Part shown: piece after piece, positions 35,931 to 48,500 of the stretch
Position numbering within the stretch: the first letter of the stretch is position 1
Layout of the letters: every line of letters starts with the position of its first letter
Assembly (NCBI RefSeq): GCF_025583945.1
Contig: NZ_JAOEGU010000011.1
Coordinates: 1-64,000, forward strand
From: Methylobacter psychrophilus
GTDB lineage: Bacteria; Pseudomonadota; Gammaproteobacteria; Methylococcales; Methylomonadaceae
Direction of reading: 5' to 3'
Length of the DNA: 64,000 nt
Position numbers and translations under genes: made by a program
Notes under the pieces: model-generated
Told to the model about the DNA's origin: nothing
What the model saw: the letters and a program-made list of their open reading frames with translations, nothing else
The model's database searches: none

Positions 35931-37103
35931 TTATACCAGCTTCAGCTCAACCAGTTTGACCCAATAAGCCGCACCGACGGACAAAATCTCGTCGTTAAAA
36001 TCATAGTGTGGATTATGCAGTAAACAGCTGTTTTCAGAAGAACCGTTACCTATCCAGATATAACAGCCTGGTTTTTTTTGTAGCATAAAAGCAAAGTCTT
36101 CTGAACCCATGCTGGGTATCGGTTGTTTATCAACGCAGTCTTCGCCGGCAATGGCAATAGCGGCTTTTAATGCGATAGCCGTTTCAGCTTCGGTATTAAA
36201 GGTGACCGGATAACCTGCATTTTCCGGATTAAAACGGACATCGGCACTAACCTCAAACCCCGCGCAAATGCCCTTAACCAATTGCGTGATTTTATCGGCA
36301 ATACGTGTTTTGACAGTATTACTAAAACATCTGAAAGTACCCCTTAACAGCACTGATTCCGGTATCGCATTCCAGGTATTTCCGGCATGAATCTGGGTGA
36401 TACTGACTACCGCAGGATCCGCAGGATTTATGGTTCTGCTAACGATGGTTTGCAGGGCATTGATTAGCTGGGCAGCTACAACAATGGCATCGTTGCCTAA
36501 ATGCGGCATCGCTGCATGGGTTGCCTGTCCGGTAATGGTGATTTCAAAACAATCAAACGAGGCCATCATGGCACCTGCTTTAACGGCAAAATGGCCTGGT
36601 GGAATATCCGGAAAATTGTGCATACCAAAAACACAATCGGCCGGAAATTTTTCAAATAAACCGTCATCGATCATTTGTTTGGCACCCGCACGGCCTTCTT
36701 CAGCGGGTTGAAAAATAAAATACACCGTCCCGTTGAAGTGTCGGTTTTTAGATAAATAGCTGGCAGCGCCCAGCAACATCGCCGAATGGCCATCATGGCC
36801 ACAGGCATGCATTTTACCTTCGTGGTGTGACTTATAAGAAAAATTATTCTGTTCCTGAATGAATAAAGCATCCATATCGGCACGTAAGGCTATTTTTTGG
36901 TCACTGCTTCCGGCTGAAAGCGTGGCAATAACACCGGTTTTGCCTAGTCCCTGATGAACGTCCAGCCCAAAACTGATCAATTTATCGGCGATAAACTTTG
37001 CCGTTTGGATTTCTTCAAAAGCGGTTTCAGGAAACTGGTGCAGATGTTGCCGCCAGTGGCGCATGTCGGTATGTAGTTGCTGTAACTCATTGGTAAGTAT
37101 CAT
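35931..37103 (-). CDS. M20-family amidohydrolase
   Basis: The 390-residue product belongs to the M20D/amidohydrolase group (hippurate hydrolase, N-acyl amino acid hydrolase, IAA-amino acid hydrolase relatives). Metal-ligand segments are HACGHDGHSAML, the PAEEGRAGAKQMI Glu motif, FGMHNFPDIP and PSMGSEDFAFML near the end. The dimerisation insert with THAAMPHLG is present. It has no signal peptide. The natural substrate is unknown. It is convergent with ribA. Confidence 0.92.
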   Translation of the reverse strand: MILTNELQQLHTDMRHWRQHLHQFPETAFEEIQTAKFIADKLISFGLDVHQGLGKTGVIATLSAGSSDQKIALRADMDALFIQEQNNFSYKSHHEGKMHACGHDGHSAMLLGAASYLSKNRHFNGTVYFIFQPAEEGRAGAKQMIDDGLFEKFPADCVFGMHNFPDIPPGHFAVKAGAMMASFDCFEITITGQATHAAMPHLGNDAIVVAAQLINALQTIVSRTINPADPAVVSITQIHAGNTWNAIPESVLLRGTFRCFSNTVKTRIADKITQLVKGICAGFEVSADVRFNPENAGYPVTFNTEAETAIALKAAIAIAGEDCVDKQPIPSMGSEDFAFMLQKKPGCYIWIGNGSSENSCLLHNPHYDFNDEILSVGAAYWVKLVELKLV

Positions 37104-37269
37104 GGCAAAACCGGTTTATATCTAATTAAGCGATCATGCTACAACCAAAGCGACATTAAATAAACCCTTGGATGACAACAACGTTTACTCCACTATGGAC
37201 AAATCTTTTTAATAACATGAGTGTATTTGAAATGTCGTTTCAAAAAATAGATTACTGTTGAGGATACAT

Positions 37270-37350
37270 ATGATCTATGAAACAATTTTAATTGCGCGTG
37301 AGGAGTATGATGGCTGCGAATACTTCATAACAGTAAACATTCAGGTATGA
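37270..37350 (+). CDS. Possible 26-residue leader peptide overlapping the histidine kinase start
   Basis: ATG at 37270 is preceded by GAGGA with 6 bases spacing and starts a 26-codon frame (MIYETILIAREEYDGCEYF then ITVNIQV). Its TGA overlaps the kinase ATG in the arrangement ATGA. The kinase itself has no good ribosome-binding site of its own, so translation could be coupled. It may be a leader peptide, a short gene, or a chance frame. No homologue is recognised. Confidence 0.4.
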   Translation: MIYETILIAREEYDGCEYFITVNIQV

Positions 37351-40300
37351 GCAAAACAACGATTAACTCCACTTATGACCGGAATAGCTTTATCTTAAAT
37401 GATACTTATAAAAGTATTACGGCATTTTCCTTAGCATTGCTACTGGTTGTACTGGTAGTGGTCGCTGCATTCTGGTCTTTAAGACAAAGTCACCAAAAAG
37501 CGCAGGCGCAGAGCTCAACCTACGCTTTAATCATGTATATGGATGCTTTGTTATCGGAATTGAAGGATGCCGAGACCGGCCAACGCGGCTATTTATTGGT
37601 CGGTGATGAGCTATTTTTGGAGCCTTATTTTACTGTGCTCGACAAAATCAGCACTCATCTTGAAAAATTGCATCAATTTACCTTCGTTAATGCTAACCAA
37701 AAACACTTGGAGACATTAATTCCATTGGTGAATGCCAAAATGACAGAAATGGCGCGTGTCATTGAATTGAAACGTCACCATGATGAAGCCGGTGTATTAG
37801 CGGCTGTGCATAGTGGACATGGCAAACAGTTGATGGATTTGATTCGTGCCGAAGTTAGTAGCATTACCGGGTTAGAGAACAATGCGCTGGCACAGCATAT
37901 TGCAGGCTTTCAGTTGAGCATGCGCTATATGTTTTATATTATCTGTGCCGCCAGCTTGTTGTTGTTACTATTTTTAATCGTCCTTGCTGGTATTGCACAC
38001 CACTATCTGAATAAAGTGCAAGGAAACGCGCTAAGTCGCCTCCAAAAAATAGCCAGTCAGTTGCCCGGCATGGTGTTCCAATTTGTTTTACGAGCTGATG
38101 GCAGCTCCTGCTTTCCTTTTGTTAGTGAAGCTATTCGCGATATATATCGACTTAGTCCGGAAGATGTCCGTGAGGACGCTTCTAAAGTATTTGCCATTCT
38201 TCACCCCGATGACTATGAGAATATTAATGCTTCTATCCAGAAATCAGCACTAAATTTGAGGCCTTGGCATTTTGAGTATCGGGTGAAGTTTGACGATGGC
38301 ACAGTGAGATGGTTGTCAGGTGATGCCTTGTTACAAAGAGAAGTCGATGGTTCTACGCTCTGGCATGGCTTTATCACTGACATCACCGAACGTAAGCAGA
38401 TGGAAGTGGCGCATAAAGCTGCCCTCAATAGTCTCCAGAAAATATCCAGTTTAATCCCTGGTATGATCTATGAATATCATTTGCGACTCGATGGTAGCTC
38501 TTACTTTCCTTTTGTCAGCGAAGGTATCAATGACTTATTTCATCTCAGCCCGAAAGATGTTAGCGAGGATGCCTCTAAAGTATTTACCTTACATCACCCT
38601 GATGACCGCAACAGTATTTTCGAAGCCATTCAGAAATCAACTCAAGAGTTGTCCCCATTTAGTCATGAATATCGTGTGCAGCTTGATGATGGTACTGTGC
38701 GTTGGGTATTTTCCAAGTCTACGGCACAACGAGAGGCAGACGGCTCTACACTCTGGTACGGATTTGCCACAGACATCACCGAACGCAAGTTATTGGAAGA
38801 AAATTTACGTATAAGTAGGGAATTGCTTAATAGCATCATCGATAGTACGCCTTCAAGTATTTTTGCTTTTGATTTACAAGGCAGGTTTATTTTGGTTAAC
38901 AAGGCGGTGAGTGAATTTTACGGGAAGTGTAAAGAAGATGTATTGGGCAAGACACTTCATGAGGTTTTTCCTAAGGAAATTGCCGACAACAAAATGATTA
39001 CCAACAATCAGGTGTTGGTAACACGAAAGCGTTTGGATTTTGAAGAGCAGATCTTGACTAATGCTGAAAGCTTGCTAAGTACGCTGATGGTGACGAAGTT
39101 TCCTATTCAATCGGCGTCGGGAGAAATCTATGGGATTGGTGGTGTTGCCACTGACATCACCGAGATCAAGCAGGCGCAAGAAGCTGTTCAGGCGACGGCT
39201 CAGTATGCCCGAAGTTTACTGGAAGCGAGTTTGGACCCCTTGGTAACGATCTCATCAGAAGGTAAGATATCGGATGTTAACAGGGCTACGGAACGGGTAA
39301 CCGGGCAGGATCGAAAGCAGCTGATCGGCAGTGACTTTGCGGATTATTTTACCGATGCAAAAAAAGCTCGCGAAGGCTATCAATTGGCATTCTCGAACGG
39401 TTTTGTGACCGATTACCCGTTGACTATGTTACATGCTTCCGGCAAGGTCACTGACGTACTTTATAATGCCAGTGTGTACCGTGATGACAAGGGTAACGTA
39501 CTTGGCGTATTTGCCGCTGCTCGCGATATTACTGAACGTAAACAAATAGAGCGTGCGTTACGTGAAAGCGAATTTTTCTGGAAATTTGCCACAGAAGGTT
39601 CTGGTGACGGTGTCTGGGACAGGAATCTTTTGACCAGTGAAATGCACTATTCCAAGCGCTGGAAAGAGATGCTGGGGTATACCGAAAATGATATTTTACC
39701 GACTCGACAGGAATGGCTAAACCGTATTCATCCTGATGATCAGTTGCTCGTTAAAACGGCAATGCAAGCTTACTTGAATGGTGAAGCCAAGAGTTATTCA
39801 ACCGAATACCGATTATCCTGTAAAGATGACAGTTACAAATGGATTTTGAGTCGTGGCGTGGTGGTTGATTACGCTGAAGATGGTACGCCCTTACGAATGA
39901 TAGGGACGCATACTGACATTTCCAAGCGTAAATTTCAGGAACAGCAAGACAAAGAGCATTTAAATCAACTGGCTCATGTAACGCGTCTTGGGCTTCTGGG
40001 TGAGATGGCATCAGGCATTGCCCATGAAGTTAACCAACCCTTAACGGCGATTGCTACTTATACACAAGTCAGTTTAAATCTGATGAAAGCTGAATCCCCT
40101 GATTTTGCAAAGCTTGCCGAGGTAATCTACAAAACCCAGCAACAGGCATTAAGGGCGGGGCAAATCATTCGTCGCATGAGAGAGTTTGTTAAATCCAATA
40201 CCAAACAAAGTTTAATAGTCGACCTCAATGAGTTAATTCAAGATGCAGCCAGTCTGTGCTTGCCTGAGCTAAGGCTCAACAATGTAGTGTTAACGTATCA

Positions 40301-40679
40301 ATTACAAAATTCTTTGCCACTTATTAATGTTGATAAGATTCAAATTGAACAGGTCATTATAAATCTGATCCGAAACAGTGCAGATGCTTTGGAAAGCTGT
40401 CCTGAAAATCAGCAAAAAAAAATATCCATTGATAGCTTGTTAACACTGAATAATCGCATAGAGGTCAGAATAAAAGACAATGGCCTCGGGATTCCTGAAG
40501 ATCAGCAACAGAAAATATTAATGCCTTTTTATACAACCAAAGTCGAGGGGATGGGGATGGGCTTATCTATTTGCAACTCCATTATTGAAGCCCATGACGG
40601 TCATTTGAAATTCAATAGCAAAGTAGGGAAAGGAACTACATTTTATTTTACGTTACCCATAAAGACAAAGAGCGACTGA
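37347..40679 (+). CDS. CHASE3/multi-PAS sensor histidine kinase
   Basis: Inner-membrane kinase of 1110 residues. Order: transmembrane helix (about 27-47), CHASE3 sensor (about 55-190, with LKDAETGQRGYLLVG), second helix (about 193-220), five PAS/PAC units (about 230-350, 360-480, 490-610, 620-740 and 745-870), HisKA with the phospho-acceptor His893 in IAHEVNQPLTAI, and HATPase_c (about 990-1108) with DNGLGIP and GMGMGLSI. The HEVNQPLTAI type resembles FixL/DctB kinases. PAS 1 and 2 are a tandem duplication; PAS 1 resembles the first output PAS of the phytochrome, and PAS 5 resembles PAS 3 of the truncated gene at 90-1493. No response regulator is adjacent. katG lies 204 bases downstream on the same strand. 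Confidence 0.94.
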   Translation: MSKTTINSTYDRNSFILNDTYKSITAFSLALLLVVLVVVAAFWSLRQSHQKAQAQSSTYALIMYMDALLSELKDAETGQRGYLLVGDELFLEPYFTVLDKISTHLEKLHQFTFVNANQKHLETLIPLVNAKMTEMARVIELKRHHDEAGVLAAVHSGHGKQLMDLIRAEVSSITGLENNALAQHIAGFQLSMRYMFYIICAASLLLLLFLIVLAGIAHHYLNKVQGNALSRLQKIASQLPGMVFQFVLRADGSSCFPFVSEAIRDIYRLSPEDVREDASKVFAILHPDDYENINASIQKSALNLRPWHFEYRVKFDDGTVRWLSGDALLQREVDGSTLWHGFITDITERKQMEVAHKAALNSLQKISSLIPGMIYEYHLRLDGSSYFPFVSEGINDLFHLSPKDVSEDASKVFTLHHPDDRNSIFEAIQKSTQELSPFSHEYRVQLDDGTVRWVFSKSTAQREADGSTLWYGFATDITERKLLEENLRISRELLNSIIDSTPSSIFAFDLQGRFILVNKAVSEFYGKCKEDVLGKTLHEVFPKEIADNKMITNNQVLVTRKRLDFEEQILTNAESLLSTLMVTKFPIQSASGEIYGIGGVATDITEIKQAQEAVQATAQYARSLLEASLDPLVTISSEGKISDVNRATERVTGQDRKQLIGSDFADYFTDAKKAREGYQLAFSNGFVTDYPLTMLHASGKVTDVLYNASVYRDDKGNVLGVFAAARDITERKQIERALRESEFFWKFATEGSGDGVWDRNLLTSEMHYSKRWKEMLGYTENDILPTRQEWLNRIHPDDQLLVKTAMQAYLNGEAKSYSTEYRLSCKDDSYKWILSRGVVVDYAEDGTPLRMIGTHTDISKRKFQEQQDKEHLNQLAHVTRLGLLGEMASGIAHEVNQPLTAIATYTQVSLNLMKAESPDFAKLAEVIYKTQQQALRAGQIIRRMREFVKSNTKQSLIVDLNELIQDAASLCLPELRLNNVVLTYQLQNSLPLINVDKIQIEQVIINLIRNSADALESCPENQQKKISIDSLLTLNNRIEVRIKDNGLGIPEDQQQKILMPFYTTKVEGMGMGLSICNSIIEAHDGHLKFNSKVGKGTTFYFTLPIKTKSD

Positions 40680-40868
40680 TGAACATTAATAAGAGGGGTC
40701 AGTGTTTCTACCAAAAGATTGAGCAAGCGTGCTTGCACTAATGGTTTTCTATGGAATACTGAAGCCAACGCGCTTGAATTTACTATCTGTTCCGTGGTAT
40801 TTTTTGTGCTTTTTAAGCCTTTTGCCACTAAAAGTTAGATGATCTGCAGAGACAGTATCAATACATAG

Positions 40869-43127
<2,259 letters not shown>

Positions 43128-43157
43128 CGTTGTGAATTGTTAAGAGTTCTTCGAAAA

Positions 43158-43189
43158 AGGGACATATAGTCATCCAGATATATGTCCCT
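43158..43189. terminator. Hairpin terminator between katG and the channel gene
   Basis: AGGGACATATA and TATATGTCCCT form a perfect 11-base stem with a 10-base loop, 30 bases after the katG stop. On the minus strand it is followed by TTTTT, so it fits best as an intrinsic terminator for the convergent channel gene and may serve both. Confidence 0.75.
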
Positions 43190-43309
43190 GAACTACCAAG
43201 TAAAATAAGCACTTCAGATTTATACAGGGTGACAGAATTTTTTTGGAACCCCGTACCATAGGCATAATTTCCTTTCCAAGGCATTTTTTGAGTACTGATT
43301 TGCACTCGG

Positions 43310-43993
43310 TTATCTGCGAGATTGCGAGATTTGCATGCCAACTAACCGCGTTACCAGAATTGCCAGATACATCTGGCCAGTGGTGATAGCCTCCATGTAA
43401 GTCATGACTCCTGCAATCCCTGATGAGGGCGTAATATCCCCGTAACCCACAGTCGCCAAAGTGATGAAACTGAAATAAACATACGCTGACATCGTCTGAA
43501 AGGGGATGCATTGCGGTGATCCGCAATGGTAGGAACCTGGTATGGCTTTTTCCAGTAAAAAATGGCCATTAGCGAAACTCAAGCCGATGAGCAGATAGAC
43601 GCTGACAGTCCCGTAAAGTAGATCGCTGGTTATGTTTCCTTGGCTGGCGAAAATGTCCCGCATGAGTGTCCACGTTACGTGAGAGAAAAAAACTACCCCC
43701 GAAATCAACCAGATGATAGTGAGTAGCCTTTCCGGGTTAAACGCAATTTGTGTAAGGCCCATCGTCAGATAAATGATCGCAACCACGACGGTAAATCCAA
43801 TCTGTGGCCGACTGTTGTAGATCGCCAAGATGCTCGTAACAAGGATGACGACGGTCGCCAAGAGCTCTATCAAGTGACCCAGGAACCAGTGGGATATCAT
43901 TGGATATATGATGAATAACGTCACTAGTGCTCGCAACAAATAACGATAACAGATTGCTCCGTGCCAAGCATGATGAGCGCGATTGGTGAACAT
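43310..43993 (-). CDS. Potassium-channel-like membrane protein
   Basis: The 227-residue product has about five to six hydrophobic segments and one pore loop with the selectivity filter TVGYGD in FITLATVGYGDITPSSG, followed by a last transmembrane helix. This is the two-transmembrane ion-channel (Ion_trans_2) pore on a membrane-embedded N-terminal domain. No cytosolic regulatory domain (RCK, CNBD) is present. The ATG at 43993 is used; a TTG at 44005 is possible. It lies between katG and the injection-system operon on the same strand as the latter, 58 bases beyond the ATPase gene's stop. It may or may not belong to it. Confidence 0.88.
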   Translation of the reverse strand: MFTNRAHHAWHGAICYRYLLRALVTLFIIYPMISHWFLGHLIELLATVVILVTSILAIYNSRPQIGFTVVVAIIYLTMGLTQIAFNPERLLTIIWLISGVVFFSHVTWTLMRDIFASQGNITSDLLYGTVSVYLLIGLSFANGHFLLEKAIPGSYHCGSPQCIPFQTMSAYVYFSFITLATVGYGDITPSSGIAGVMTYMEAITTGQMYLAILVTRLVGMQISQSRR

Positions 43994-44051
43994 AAATAGT
44001 CTCAATTTTAAACAATTTTAATATTTGCTTTTAAGCACCTTAAAATAACAG

Positions 44052-45377
44052 CTACACGACTTTCCCCTCCTTGACATACTCGCGCAGGATAGCTGTCTCC
44101 AACCGTTTGAAGTCAATACAGAGTGATTGATCAGCCAGGGCCTCTAGTGCACAATAATGCATGATATTGGTAATACCCGCACCGGTCAGTTCGAAACGGA
44201 CTGCTACGTGCTGCCAGTCAATATCATCAGCAATGACCATTTGCGGGGGAAAGGCTTTATTCCAGATTTGATAACGTTCTTCCGGTCGTGGCATTGGAAA
44301 ATGGATGATGGTCTGAAAGCGCCGGGCAAAAGCATTGTCTATATTGCTGCGCTGATTGGTGGCTAATATCACCAGTCCGTTGTAGCTCTCAATGCGTTGT
44401 AATAAATAAGAGACTTCCTGATTGGCATATTTATCGTGAGCATCGCGTATGTCTGTGCGTTTGCCGAAAAGGGCATCGGCTTCGTCAAAAAACAAAATCC
44501 AGTTTTTATGTTCGGCTTTATCGAACAGTTTTGACAGGTTTTTTTCTGTTTCGCCAATATATTTAGACACCATCCGTGACAGGTCTATGCGAAATACATC
44601 TTTGCCTGTGTATTTACCCAATAAAGTCGCTGTCAGCGTTTTGCCCGTGCCGGAGGGCCCATAAAACAGGGCACGGTAACCGGACTTTAACTTTTTGTGC
44701 ATGCCCCAATCATGCAGCAGGGTATCGTTATAGGTGATCCAGTTTTCAATTTCTCGAATATGACTCAAGGTGTTCGGGTGCAGCACCAGATCGTCCCACG
44801 CCATTCCGGTTTCCAGATACTCAGCCGGAAAGTTCATACTAAAACGCGGCTTGGCGACCGTACCGAGAGTTAATAGTTCGATAATTTCCGGGTCAAGGAT
44901 TAAACGACCACTCATCAAAGGCTCACCTACATTTACCGGCTCAAGCCAGAGAATGCGCTGTTGTGAAAACCAGTGTTCGCTGCTCAAAATATGCTGCACG
45001 TTGAGGCGCTTTTCAATGTCATCGCCTCCAAGGATAAATTGTGCCGTTTCGCCAGTAGGAAGAATACCTCGATGGTTGGTAGCTTTTACACCGCCAAATT
45101 CAGGGAAATTACCACCTTCGGGAAGATGTTCGGCGATGATTTGGTTGAAGAAATGGGGATTTAAGTGCGGAGTGATAGCCAGCATCAATAGTGTAAATTC
45201 TTCAAAACCGGGTTGGCGTTGCTCCATAAAGGTGGCCAGCCAGGAATTGTCGTTGTAAAAACTCAAGGGACTAAGCTCAAAACCTCCAGATTGCCCAAAG
45301 TGAATTTTAAGACATTCATTGATAACGGTTTTTAACCAGTCGAAGGCGATTTCAAGGTTGGCGGCGTTAGTTTGCAT
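44052..45377 (-). CDS. eCIS AAA+ ATPase (Afp15-like)
   Basis: The 441-residue product has a poorly conserved N-terminal domain (about 1-200) and a single AAA+ module. Walker A is YGPSGTGKTLTA, Walker B is WILFFDEADALFGKR, sensor 1 is LVILATNQRSNIDNAF and the arginine finger is in FARRFQTIIHF. ATPases of this kind are a conserved part of Afp/PVC/MAC-type extracellular contractile injection systems and are thought to help assembly; it is not ClpV. It is the last gene of the run, 157 bases after the cargo gene. Confidence 0.9.
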   Translation of the reverse strand: MQTNAANLEIAFDWLKTVINECLKIHFGQSGGFELSPLSFYNDNSWLATFMEQRQPGFEEFTLLMLAITPHLNPHFFNQIIAEHLPEGGNFPEFGGVKATNHRGILPTGETAQFILGGDDIEKRLNVQHILSSEHWFSQQRILWLEPVNVGEPLMSGRLILDPEIIELLTLGTVAKPRFSMNFPAEYLETGMAWDDLVLHPNTLSHIREIENWITYNDTLLHDWGMHKKLKSGYRALFYGPSGTGKTLTATLLGKYTGKDVFRIDLSRMVSKYIGETEKNLSKLFDKAEHKNWILFFDEADALFGKRTDIRDAHDKYANQEVSYLLQRIESYNGLVILATNQRSNIDNAFARRFQTIIHFPMPRPEERYQIWNKAFPPQMVIADDIDWQHVAVRFELTGAGITNIMHYCALEALADQSLCIDFKRLETAILREYVKEGKVV

Positions 45378-45442
45378 TTATTTAGATGATTAAGTTTTCG
45401 ACAGTAAAAGGGTAATAAGTGAATTCTGTAGCCTTAAATAGG

Positions 45443-45470
45443 GATAACATCCTTTATAAGGAATGTTATC
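45443..45470. other. Hairpin between the cargo and ATPase genes
   Basis: GATAACATCCTT and AAGGAATGTTATC pair over 12 bases with one bulged A and a 3-base loop. No U-tract follows on the minus strand, so it is not a typical terminator. It may be an RNA processing or stability element, or attenuate ATPase expression. Confidence 0.45.
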
Positions 45471-45534
45471 TCTAAGTCCAACAGCCTGTTTATACATAAT
45501 TACAGATTTCAGCCACTACCTAGCAAAGGATCGG

Positions 45535-48500
45535 TCAAAGTGAGTTAAGGGAAATTGCGTTGCTTAGATATAAATCAGTAACTTTTTGATAAATATCAAT
45601 ATTTCCAGGATATATTTCTGTATATTTTTTTGCTAGGTGCAGAATGCTGTTGAATTGCTGGCCAGGTATAGTACGGCGAAGATCGATTATTTTTCCACAT
45701 TCAGCTTCCGATAATTTACCGGCAGCCGCTTTATACAGATCAGATTTTGAGGATTGGTTAAATGAAATCTTAGAAAGCCGTTTTAATAGGGGTTTCTCTT
45801 GCTCGAAAGCTTTGCCCTTATCTGATTTTCTAATAAATGTAGCTCCCTGTTTTTCTAATCCCCCCCATTTAACCCGTATTTTACGGGGAAAAAATTTCAT
45901 AGTCAGATCAGGAGGCTCAGCATTATAGTAATCAACGCTAGTTTCATAATAAAAGAGCTTAGTCTTGCTTGCTGAATTTAGTACTTCATCTTTAGCCCAT
46001 TTTTCCACTTCCGTCTTCATGTTGTTATTAGTCTGAATTGTTCCCGGAGTCAGATTCCAAGTTACTCCCGGCCCATGTAGATTGGCATTCAGAAGATGCG
46101 CCCTTACCCAAGAACCAGCCCGTTTTAAATGATAGACGCTCTCCAATTCGTCCCAGCCTTTGGGATTTTCTCCAGGTGCTGAGCCGCTTGTATTTCCAGG
46201 AATATAGGTAAGAGGTTCTGCTTTAACGGTTATGGCTCGACCTTCAGAATCTGAATTAGGGATGACATTAGTCTTAACAAGGTCGGACGGAACTTCGCCA
46301 ATACCTGCAATGGTGAGAAAATTGGCCAGTTTACTCATACTTGCTTCGATGCCGATCCGATGCTTTTCACTTGTATCGGGGCTAGTCTTATTAATATCAA
46401 TTCCTTGGAATTTTGTGATAAGCCCATCTAACGTTTTTTTCTCCTGTTCAGCATCCGAAAGTGCCTTAAATTTGGTTTTATCAGTTGCCGCATTAGTATC
46501 CAAACTTTTTCTCTGATCGTTAACAGTTTGTTGGAAAGATTTAGTCTCGCTTCTTACAATGAGTTGGGCTGAAGCTCCTTCCCCTTGGAATAACAACCGA
46601 TGGCTTTTTCCATCGGGCGTTTGGAATCCCTTTTCTGTCTTCCACCAGCCTAGAACAGCTTGTTTTATATTGGATGCACCTTCTTTGACTTTTCCCCAAA
46701 TCTTCTTTGCTTTATCCGCAATCCACTTCGCTACCTTTAGTAAAACTGCATCCACCTTATCTCTGATCTTTTGGATCGCAGCTTTGATTTTGTTGGTAAT
46801 GCCGCTCAGGTGTAGTAACTGCGCCAGGAAGCTGATTACCAGCGAGAGTCCACGCGCCAATCCGCTTTCCATCGCATCGGCTGCAGCACCAATGTTGCCG
46901 GCGGCAATTTCGGCGATTGAGCCCAGGAAACTACTGATCATCTGCATGATCTGTTTCGCCTTCTGGATGAAGAATACGATCGTATCATAGATACCAATGA
47001 TGGCTTTAATGATACCGGCACCGGGAATAAAAAGACTAACCAGCCACTGGATCGCCTGCTCGATGATTTTTGTTTTGATGAAATCTTTTACGGCTTCGAT
47101 AAATGCATCGCGCATTTCGCTTGCCATTTCTTTAAGTTGTTCCCAAGCCGCTATAGGGCCTTCGGTAATCAGCGTTTTAACCAGTGTGAAGGTTTTTTCA
47201 ATACCAGCCACAATCGGTTCGCCCATCACCGCTACCATGTGTTTGCGGATGTTCTGGTATGAAATACCGATCATCTGGAGGGCAACACTGATGATGCCTT
47301 TAAAGTCCCAGGTTTGTGGCAATACCAGCCCTTCCAGTGATCCTGTCAGCCACTCAAACAAGGCATTTTTCAAGTGCTTCAGGAAGTTTTTTCCGAAGTT
47401 CTTGAAGCCGGTAATGGCCGCATTTATGAGGTTCTTCACGAACTGGATGGGTTGGGTGAAGATGGCTTTGAGTATGGCGGTGCCTTTGTTGATGATGGCT
47501 TCGATTTCCTGGAGCGAGTAGCCGAACTTCTCAAGAGCCCAAGTGAAGAATTTTTTTGCAGCCAGCAGTAGCAGTTTACCAAGTTTGGATAGCGCGCCCG
47601 ACATGTCTTCCTTCATCTTCTCGATTTTTTGGTCAATGGCCTTGATGGCAGACTGCTGTTTTTCTGCCAACACTTTTCCAAGATTCTGCTCTGTTTTCGC
47701 CACGAAGTTGTCTAAATCGGCGAGCTGAGTATTCATTTCTTTTTGGGCTTCGATGCCGATTGCTTTCAGACCAGGACCAAGATTATTAACGTGTACCTGG
47801 ATTTCCATCCTGGCGCTGGCAAGTGCTTCCTTGCATTCCTTGATAACGAGTTTGTTAAAGAGAGTGATATCGCTGACTAACTTTTTGGTAGCGATCTCGA
47901 AGTTGCTGCGATTGCGTGCGAAGATGCCGCTTACTTCGGGTAAGTCGTCCATGCCCAGTAACCAGTCTTTTGCTTTTCTGGCCCAGCCAAAGAAACCTGA
48001 GTAGCGCTGCTTCTTAAAAGCCGTTAGTTCCCGGTCAACATTGTTTTGGAATGCTTCTGTAGCCTTGGCGTTGTCGTCGTCGAACCATTTTTTTGAAGTC
48101 GTTTCGAGATCGGTGAGCTTTAGTTTTACTTTGAGCTGCGCAGCCATGTGGATGCTGTTGATCTTGATGGAGATTTCTTCGCGTTTTTTCTCAAGAGTGC
48201 TTTTGGTGCCTTTCTGCTTTTGTGCGGTAGTGCCAAGACCGGTTTTACGTTTGGCTTTTAACCCGTCGCGTGCTTGTTTTTCATTCTGCTTCAGATCCAG
48301 GTCGACCTTATTGCTAGTCTGCCGGGCGAATGTTTGAACGGCGAGTGGCTCGGTCTTTGATGACTTTTCCAAAGCCTTTTTTTCTTTATTGGCGGTAGCC
48401 AGGTCACCACTATCAACCATATCTAGCTGTTCTTGCGTAATACCTTCTTCCTTTAACTTGCCGTCAGCTTCCTTAGTGTAGTTGCTCAGGTCGGTATGTT

